Shown here: positions 1 through 6,394 of the stretch, piece by piece
How the letters are laid out: the number at the start of each line of letters is the position of its first letter
Position numbering within the stretch: the first letter of the stretch is position 1
Notes under the pieces: model-generated
The model's database searches: none
Seen by the model: the letters and a program-made list of their open reading frames with translations, nothing else
Told to the model about the DNA's origin: nothing
Translations under genes and position numbers: made by a program
NCBI GenBank assembly: GCA_025357175.1
Contig: JANXPS010000193.1
Span: forward strand, 1-6,394
Length of the DNA: 6,394 bases
Direction: 5' to 3'
Source: Deltaproteobacteria bacterium
GTDB lineage: Bacteria; Desulfobacterota; Deferrimicrobia; Deferrimicrobiales; Deferrimicrobiaceae

Positions 1-654
1 CACGGGATCACGCGGTCCGACCGGGCCGCGCTCGACGAAAAAGAGGTCGGCATCATCGACGCCACCTGCCCCTTCGTGAACAAGGCCCAGGAGCACGCAA
101 GGCAGCTCAGCACCGAGGGGTACGCGGTCATCGTGGTCGGCGACGCCAACCACCCCGAGGTCAAGAGCATCATCAGCTATATCGAGCCGGGCGTTCCCAT
201 CCTGACGGCGATTTCCGACTTGCGCGACCTCGGCGGCATCCGCAAGGCCGGAATCGTCGCACAGACCACGCAGTCGTTCGAAAACCTGATGCAGTTCGTC
301 TCGGCGGCGCTCAAGACGTTCCCCGAGGTGCGGGTGTTCAACACGATCTGCAACGCAACGGTTCTTCGCCAGAAGGAATCGACGGCGGTTGCCGGAAAGA
401 CCGAGGTGATGGTCGTGCTCGGCGGGTACAACAGCGCGAACACGCGCCGGCTGGCCGAGATCTGCCGCGAGATCAACCCCCGTACCCACCATGTCGAGAC
501 GGCGGGAGAGCTGCCGCCCGATTTCCTCGAGGGCGTTTCCACCGTGGGGGTGACCGCGGGCGCATCGACCCCGCAATGGATCATCGAGGAACTGGTCGCC
601 CGGATCCGGGAGCTGTGGGCCGGAGAATCGATCCGGGTCGAGCATTACCAGTAG
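1..654 (+). CDS. ispH: 4-hydroxy-3-methylbut-2-enyl diphosphate reductase (IspH/LytB), 5'-truncated
   Basis: IspH is the cytoplasmic [4Fe-4S] enzyme that ends the MEP pathway, reducing HMBPP to IPP and DMAPP. The window opens in frame inside the gene and shows 217 codons before a TAG stop; the first roughly 70-100 residues, with the first cluster cysteine, lie to the left. Visible landmarks, numbered from the first codon here, are DATCPFV with the second cluster Cys at 23, HPEV with its His at 51 and Glu at 53 (the proton-relay Glu of the family), AQTT, NTICNAT with the third cluster Cys at 117, the N-S-A-N substrate-binding segment, and the TAGAST motif near the C-terminus. The GTG at 76-78 is not the start, because the conserved DATCPFV motif lies upstream of it in the same open frame. 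rpsA follows after 79 nt. The stop directly after the reductase domain shows it is not fused to S1, unlike the form known in many Clostridia. Family assignment is very secure. Confidence 0.97.
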   Translation, partial: HGITRSDRAALDEKEVGIIDATCPFVNKAQEHARQLSTEGYAVIVVGDANHPEVKSIISYIEPGVPILTAISDLRDLGGIRKAGIVAQTTQSFENLMQFVSAALKTFPEVRVFNTICNATVLRQKESTAVAGKTEVMVVLGGYNSANTRRLAEICREINPRTHHVETAGELPPDFLEGVSTVGVTAGASTPQWIIEELVARIRELWAGESIRVEHYQ

Positions 655-733
655 CGGCGATGACCCAAATGCCTTTTATAACGAAGAGATATGTTGTGAT
701 AGACTTTCATTTATCCACCGACAGGAGTCCGGC
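655..733 (+). promoter_or_regulatory. AT-rich ispH-rpsA intergenic leader, candidate rpsA promoter region
   Basis: This is the longest non-coding gap in the window (79 nt) and its middle, about 667-716, is much richer in A/T than the GC-rich genes on both sides. It contains TATAAC at 677-682, one base from the sigma-70 -10 consensus, but no convincing -35 element sits about 17 nt upstream, and other possible -10 matches such as TATGTT (690-695) are weaker. I therefore call the region rather than an exact promoter. No hairpin followed by a T-run is present, so it does not look like a terminator for ispH. Read-through from ispH plus a local promoter would both fit. Confidence 0.4.
718..732 (+). 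promoter_or_regulatory. Strong Shine-Dalgarno of rpsA within a small potential hairpin
   Basis: AGGAG at 723-727 lies 6 nt before the ATG at 734 and fixes the rpsA start. The next in-frame ATG (773) has no such element. CCGAC (718-722) can pair with GTCCGG (727-732) with one bulged C, leaving AGGA (723-726) as a four-base loop. A GGA displayed in a hairpin loop over a ribosome binding site is the geometry used by CsrA/RsmA-type repressors, but the flanking bases match the CsrA consensus only partly. The SD is certain as sequence; the hairpin's role is inference. Confidence 0.7.
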
Positions 734-2445
<1,712 letters not shown>

Positions 2446-2449
<4 letters not shown>

Positions 2450-3372
2450 ACTCCGCCGACCTCTACGGCGACGTATCCCGCTTCAAGGGATCTTCGCGGA
2501 AGCATCCATTCCTGCGCGGCTGCCTGATGGTCGCCCTCGTGCTGGGCATCTTCCTGCTGCTGCTGGCGATCCTCTCGCAGGTCGACGAAGGGGCCCTCGA
2601 CCGGGGCGACAAGGTCGCCGTGCTCCCGATCACCGGCATCATCGCCGATTCCGAATCCGTGATCGAGCAGCTCAAGAAATACGCAAAAGACGACAACATC
2701 AAGGCGATCGTCATCCGGATCAACTCGCCCGGCGGCGGCGTCGGTCCCTCCCAGGAGATCTACGAAGAAGTCCGGAAGGTCCGCGACGCCAAAAAGAAGG
2801 TGATCATCACCTCGATGGGCGCGCTCGCGGCCTCGGGCGGCTACTACATCGCCTGCGCGTCGCAGAAGATCTTCGCGAATCCGGGCACGATCACGGGATC
2901 GATCGGCGTGATCATGCCGTTCGTCAACCTCGAGGACCTCGCGAAAAAGATCGGCGTTCGCGGAATGGAAGTGAAAAGCGGCCGCTTCAAGGACACCGGT
3001 TCCTCGATGCGCGCCATGCAGCCCGAGGAAAAGGCGCTGCTCCAGGGGGTGGTCGACAACACGCACCGGCAGTTCGTCGCCGCGGTCGCCGAGGGGCGGA
3101 AGCAGCCCTTCGCCAGGGTGATGCAGATCGCCGACGGCCGGATCATGTCGGGGGAACAGGCAAGGGCGCTGGGGCTCGTCGATTCGCTCGGAAACCTCGA
3201 GGACGCGGTTCTCGAGGCGGGACGCCTGGCCCATATCAAGGGCGAGCCCAAGGTCGTCACCCCGACCCGGAAAAAAATGTCATTTACCGATCTTCTCAAA
3301 CAGGAAATCAAGACGCTGATCGACGAACGCATGTCGGCCGATCCCGTTCACATCGATTACCTCGCGAAATAA
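2446..3372 (+). CDS. sppA: Signal peptide peptidase SppA, short (36K-type) form
   Basis: SppA is a membrane-anchored serine protease (family S49) that degrades signal peptides left in the membrane after secretion. The 308-residue product has a short basic N-terminal stretch (residues 1-24), one hydrophobic segment at about 25-43 that acts as membrane anchor, and a single ClpP-like protease domain expected on the outer face of the inner membrane. The nucleophile is Ser130 in the AASGGYY motif and the general base is Lys182 in GRFKDTGS. Their spacing of 52 residues matches the Ser/Lys dyad of B. subtilis SppA (147/199, from memory). NSPGGG (93-98) and GTITGSIGV (147-155) are further family motifs. 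The length fits the single-domain form; the E. coli enzyme of about 67 kDa is a tandem version. The gene overlaps rpsA by 4 nt and precedes the IHF-like gene by 22 nt, so it lies in the same operon. S49 homologues of phage capsid or archaeal type exist, but the anchor and dyad support SppA. Confidence 0.95.
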
Positions 3373-3379
3373 GACGCCC

Positions 3380-3384
3380 GGAGG
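3380..3384 (+). promoter_or_regulatory. Ribosome binding site of the IHF/HU-like gene
   Basis: GGAGG, a full match to the SD core, ends 10 nt before the ATG at 3395. It lies in the 22-nt gap after the sppA stop and supports independent, strong translation of the DNA-binding protein, as expected for an abundant nucleoid component. The spacing is slightly long but workable. Confidence 0.75.
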
Positions 3385-3394
3385 ATTTGCAGGC

Positions 3395-3673
3395 ATGACC
3401 AAGAGCGATCTCGTCGAAAAACTGTCCGAAAAAGTGACCACCCTCACCAAGAAAGAGTGTGAGGAAATCGTCGAAACGGTATTCGAAAACATGAAGAAAG
3501 CGCTCCACAAGGGCGAAAAAATTGAAATTCGCGGCTTCGGCAGTTTCACGGTTCGCCTTCGGCGCGCCAAAGAGGGACGCAACCCCAAGACCGGAGACAA
3601 GGTGGCCATTCCCGAGAAGCGCATCCCGTTCTTCAAAGTCGGGAAAGAGCTCCGGGAACTGGTCAACTGCTAA
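3395..3673 (+). CDS. ihfB: Integration host factor beta-like / HU-family DNA-binding protein
   Basis: Small basic nucleoid protein that dimerises and bends DNA by inserting a proline at the tip of each beta arm. The 92-residue product has the family layout: helical dimerisation part (residues 1-40), the KIEIRGFGSF signature (42-51), the arm with GRNPKTG (61-67) and its intercalating Pro64, and a C-terminal helix ending in GKELRELV. The opening MTKSDLVEKL and the IEIRGFGSF segment resemble E. coli IHF-beta (MTKSELIERL, IEIRGFGSF) more than IHF-alpha or HU. Position downstream of rpsA also matches E. coli ihfB. Without the alpha subunit in view I cannot say whether it works as an IHF heterodimer or an HU-like homodimer. 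It ends unusually in Cys92, preceded by Cys22 as the only other cysteine. A GGAGG site lies upstream, and only 5 nt separate it from the next gene. Family is certain; the beta label is probable. Confidence 0.9.
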   Translation: MTKSDLVEKLSEKVTTLTKKECEEIVETVFENMKKALHKGEKIEIRGFGSFTVRLRRAKEGRNPKTGDKVAIPEKRIPFFKVGKELRELVNC

Positions 3674-3678
3674 GACGA

Positions 3679-4182
3679 ATGGAGCGGATGTACTCACCCT
3701 GGCGGATGGCCTACATCCGGCAGGAGGCAGGCGGAGGCGGGGGTGGTTGCGGCTGCATCTTCTGCGTCGGCCCTTCCGAGATCGACGATCCCGCGCGCCT
3801 GGTGCTCGGCGTCTACAAGCACACGCTTGCGATCTGCAACCTTTATCCCTATAACAACGGACACGTCCTGCTCGCGCCCAGGCGGCACATCTCCGACCTC
3901 TCTCTGCTGTCGCGAGAAGAACTTGGCGAACTCATGTCGCTTGCCGCCCTGGCGACCACCGCGCTGGGCGGCGAATACGCTCCCGGAGGGTTCAACCTGG
4001 GCATGAACCTGGGCAAGGTCGCCGGCGCCGGCATCGCCGACCACCTTCATCTCCATGTCGTTCCCCGCTGGAACGGCGACACCAACTTCATGACGGCGGC
4101 GCAATCCACGCGCGTCCTGCCCGAATCGCTCGAAGAGACGCACTGCCGGCTCCAGCCCCTATTCCGCGATCTCGCGCCCTAG
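3679..4182 (+). CDS. HIT-family nucleotide hydrolase/transferase-like protein (Ap4A phosphorylase-like)
   Basis: HIT proteins act on nucleoside phosphates (for example dinucleoside polyphosphates or nucleoside phosphoramidates) through a nucleotidyl-histidine intermediate. The 167-residue product carries the defining His triad at residues 122, 124 and 126 (HLHLHVVPRW), preceded by a glycine-rich AGAGIADH turn. The start resembles the (L)WAPWRMEYI opening common in bacterial Ap4A-phosphorylase-like HIT proteins (here YSPWRMAYI). A CxxC pair (26, 29; CIFC) probably joins downstream histidines in zinc binding. Between them lies a run of six glycines (18-23) followed by Cys24. Two starts are possible, ATG at 3679 or at 3688; GGAG at 3681-3684 lies between them, only 3 nt from the second. 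Either keeps the PWRM motif. The 5-nt gap from the IHF-like gene implies co-transcription. Substrate cannot be read from the sequence, so no gene symbol is given. Confidence 0.92.
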   Translation: MERMYSPWRMAYIRQEAGGGGGGCGCIFCVGPSEIDDPARLVLGVYKHTLAICNLYPYNNGHVLLAPRRHISDLSLLSREELGELMSLAALATTALGGEYAPGGFNLGMNLGKVAGAGIADHLHLHVVPRWNGDTNFMTAAQSTRVLPESLEETHCRLQPLFRDLAP

Positions 4183-4201
4183 CCGGGGCATCCTTCTCCC
4201 C

Positions 4202-6394
4202 ATGGAATCGCCCGTAACCGGAACCATCCTGACCAACCTGACGCCCGCGATGCGCCAGTACGTGGACATCAAGTCGCGCTACCGCGACTGCATCCTGTTC
4301 TTCCGGATGGGCGATTTCTACGAGATGTTCTTCGAGGACGCCCTCCGCGCCTCCCGCCTGCTCGACATCGCGCTGACCTCCCGCGACCGGGAATCCAGCA
4401 TCCCGATGTGCGGCTTCCCGTGGCACGCGCGCACCGCGCAGCTGTCCAAGCTGATCAAGCAGGGGTGCAAGGTCGCGATCTGCGAACAGATCGAGGAACC
4501 GGGCGGCAAGGGTCTGTTCCGGCGCGAAGTGACCGAGGTCGTCACCCCCGGCCTCGTGTTCAACGACGAGTGCCTCGATGCGCGCGGCAACAATTTCCTG
4601 GTGTCGGTCCGCTTTCGAGAGCCGTGGGCGTATGCCGCCCTCGACGCCACGACGGGTGAATTTTTCTACGAGGCATGCGAATCGGCCGAGGCGCTGACCG
4701 ACGCGTTGTACCGGATCGATGCGGCCGAGTTCATCCATCTCGAAGGGGACGAGGACGCGACGTCTGTCCGCTTCCGCAGGATCCTGGGCGAGAAGCTGTC
4801 CACCGGCCTCTCCCGGGCGGCCGTGACGGCGTTCACGGTCCCGCCCTCGATCCTCGGCATACCTGCCGAGGGGCACCCGGCTCGCGACGTCGTGCTTTCG
4901 GCGCTTTATTACCTGCAGCTGCACCAGCCGGCCGCCCTGGCCGAGATCGGCCGCATCGGCGAACGGGAGGGCAGCCGCTACCTCGCCATCGACGAGACCG
5001 CCGTCCGGACGCTCGAGATATTTTCCACGCTGTCCGGCGAACGGAGGGGCGGGCTTTTGTGGGCGATCGACCGCACGTCCACCCCGATGGGCGCCCGGAC
5101 GCTGCGCGGCTGGCTGTCGACGCCTCTGGTTGATACCAAGAAGATCGCCGCCCGGCACGACGCGGTCGGCGAACTGGTCGAGGCGGTAGAGGTGCGCGCC
5201 TCGCTCCAGGCGCGGCTCAAGGGGATGGGCGACCTGCAGCGGCTGTCGTCCCGGTTAGCGCAGGATCGGTCCGGGCCGCGGGATGTCCAGGCGCTCTGCG
5301 ACGCGTTGAAGGCGCTGCCGACGATCGTAGGCGCGCTGTCTGGGATGGCGTCCGAACTGCTGTCGGGGCTTCGCACCCGGATGGGGGACCACGCTGAGGC
5401 CGTCGCGCTGATCGAATCCGCGCTGGCCGACGAACCGCCGATGGGCTATCGCGACGGGGGCATCTTCCGCCCCGGGTTCGACGCCCGGATCGACGAACTC
5501 GCCCACCTGCTGACCCACGGCAAGGCGATGCTCGAGGAGATGGAGACGCGCGAACGCGGCCGTACGGGCATCGGAAACCTCAAGATCCGCTACAACCGCG
5601 TGTTCGGCTATTACATCGAGATCTCGAAATCCAACCTAGACCGGGCGCCGTCCGACTACATCCGCAAGCAGACGCTCGTCAACGCCGAGCGCTTCATCAC
5701 CCCCGAGCTGAAGGATTTCGAAGGCAAAGTGCTCCAGGCGCAGGAAGGGCGCGCCGCACTCGAGGAGGAGCTGTTCCTCGCCTTGCGCGAGAAACTCAAG
5801 GTTTATCTCCCAGCGGCGTACGAGGCCGCGGAATCGGTCTCCGCGCTCGACGTGCTGCTCTCGTTTTCCGTCAAGGCGGTCGAGTCGGATTACAATCGCC
5901 CCGAGGTGAACATCGGCCGCGCAATCGCGATCGAAAACGGCCGCCACCCCGTCGTCGAAAGCATCCTCGACTCGCACGCCTTCGTCCCGAACGACACCCA
6001 CCTGTCGCCGGACGACACGCAGATGGCGATCATCACCGGGCCGAACATGGCCGGGAAGTCCACCTATATCCGGCAGGTCGCCCTGATCGCGCTGCTGGCG
6101 CACGCCGGTTCCTTCGTGCCTGCCGAGCGCGCCGAAATCGGCGTGATCGACCGGATCCACACGCGAATCGGCGCATCCGACGATCTCTCCCGCGGCGAGA
6201 GCACGTTCATGGTCGAGATGCGCGAGACGGCCCGCATCCTGTCCGGGCTTACGGACCGTACCCTGGTCGTGCTCGACGAGGTCGGCCGCGGAACGAGCAC
6301 GTTCGATGGCATGGCAATCGCCCGCGCCGTCGTCGAATTCCTCCACAACCGCCGGGAGGTCGCCGCGCTCACGCTCTTCGCGACCCACTATCAC
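4202..6394 (+). CDS. mutS: DNA mismatch repair protein MutS, 3'-truncated
   Basis: MutS recognises mismatches and small loops and recruits MutL. The frame stays open for 731 codons to the window edge, so roughly 120-150 C-terminal residues are missing. The mismatch-reading motif GDFYE gives Phe39 and Glu41 (E. coli Phe36/Glu38). The connector and core/clamp domains follow, with FGYYIEISKSN from 468. The ATPase domain shows Walker A GPNMAGKS (613-620), the signature SRGESTFMVEM from 663, Walker B VVLDE with Asp692/Glu693, GRGTSTFDG, and FATHYH with His729 (E. coli His728). I translated it through without meeting a stop or frame change. Presence of the mismatch-recognition domain excludes the MutS2 type. 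The ATG at 4202 is best because the conserved TPAMRQY segment begins at residue 14, but no good SD precedes it. GGGG at 4185-4188 is 13 nt away, so coupling to the HIT gene 19 nt upstream is likely. Both large reverse-strand frames beneath it are shadows. Confidence 0.98.
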   Translation, partial: MESPVTGTILTNLTPAMRQYVDIKSRYRDCILFFRMGDFYEMFFEDALRASRLLDIALTSRDRESSIPMCGFPWHARTAQLSKLIKQGCKVAICEQIEEPGGKGLFRREVTEVVTPGLVFNDECLDARGNNFLVSVRFREPWAYAALDATTGEFFYEACESAEALTDALYRIDAAEFIHLEGDEDATSVRFRRILGEKLSTGLSRAAVTAFTVPPSILGIPAEGHPARDVVLSALYYLQLHQPAALAEIGRIGEREGSRYLAIDETAVRTLEIFSTLSGERRGGLLWAIDRTSTPMGARTLRGWLSTPLVDTKKIAARHDAVGELVEAVEVRASLQARLKGMGDLQRLSSRLAQDRSGPRDVQALCDALKALPTIVGALSGMASELLSGLRTRMGDHAEAVALIESALADEPPMGYRDGGIFRPGFDARIDELAHLLTHGKAMLEEMETRERGRTGIGNLKIRYNRVFGYYIEISKSNLDRAPSDYIRKQTLVNAERFITPELKDFEGKVLQAQEGRAALEEELFLALREKLKVYLPAAYEAAESVSALDVLLSFSVKAVESDYNRPEVNIGRAIAIENGRHPVVESILDSHAFVPNDTHLSPDDTQMAIITGPNMAGKSTYIRQVALIALLAHAGSFVPAERAEIGVIDRIHTRIGASDDLSRGESTFMVEMRETARILSGLTDRTLVVLDEVGRGTSTFDGMAIARAVVEFLHNRREVAALTLFATHYH

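Noticed and set aside
76..78. GTG as the start of a short 192-residue IspH
   Set aside because: The frame is open upstream to base 1 and encodes the conserved DATCPFV cysteine motif there, so this is an internal Val codon.
655..676. Intrinsic terminator after ispH
   Set aside because: No stable stem followed by a T-run; the TTTT at 674-677 has no GC hairpin before it.
3739..3743. GGGGG run in the HIT gene as a phase-variable slippage tract
   Set aside because: Five G is too short for efficient slippage, and the protein is housekeeping in type.
4088..5158. Reverse-strand open frame of 356 codons over the HIT/mutS junction
   Set aside because: Antisense to MutS, whose conserved motifs read through the same stretch on the + strand. 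The product is R/G/A/D-rich with no recognisable family.
5636..6394. Reverse-strand open frame of 252 codons at the right edge
   Set aside because: Covers the MutS ATPase domain in antisense; Walker A, signature and Walker B on the + strand prove the real coding frame.

Overview
The window reads as an ordinary, gene-dense, GC-rich bacterial housekeeping segment. All six supported genes lie on the + strand with very tight spacing. In order they are ispH (3' part only), rpsA (30S ribosomal protein S1), sppA (signal peptide peptidase), an IHF-beta/HU-family DNA-binding protein, a HIT-family nucleotide-binding protein, and mutS (5' part only, running off the right edge). The rpsA-IHF-beta proximity is a Gram-negative arrangement (E. 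coli has rpsA followed by ihfB). An ispH-rpsA-sppA-IHF order suggests a deltaproteobacterial (Geobacter/Desulfuromonas-like) lineage or a related Gram-negative phylum. That placement is inferred from gene order and protein style; no marker in the window proves it.

Layout: 1-654 holds the C-terminal two thirds of IspH. The gap at 655-733 (79 nt) is the only real intergenic space, is visibly AT-richer than its surroundings, and is the best place for a promoter. It ends with a strong Shine-Dalgarno (SD) sequence for rpsA that can sit in a small hairpin loop. rpsA (734-2449) overlaps sppA (2446-3372) by ATGA. A 22-nt gap leads to the IHF-like gene (3395-3673), a 5-nt gap to the HIT gene (3679-4182), and a 19-nt gap to mutS (4202-6394+). 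I see no intrinsic terminator anywhere, so one transcript could run from rpsA into mutS.

Functionally the run mixes isoprenoid precursor synthesis (IspH), translation initiation (S1), membrane peptide turnover (SppA), nucleoid architecture (IHF/HU), nucleotide metabolism (HIT) and mismatch repair (MutS). The shared logic looks like growth-linked co-expression rather than one pathway. The catalytic or binding residues I could check in the visible parts are present, and I found no frameshift, mobile element, RNA gene or CRISPR array. I do not see an undescribed system here. The points worth a second look are small: the rpsA leader hairpin, the ATGA junction with a very close SD, a glycine/cysteine-rich N-terminus with a G-rich DNA tract in the HIT gene, and the SD-less mutS start.
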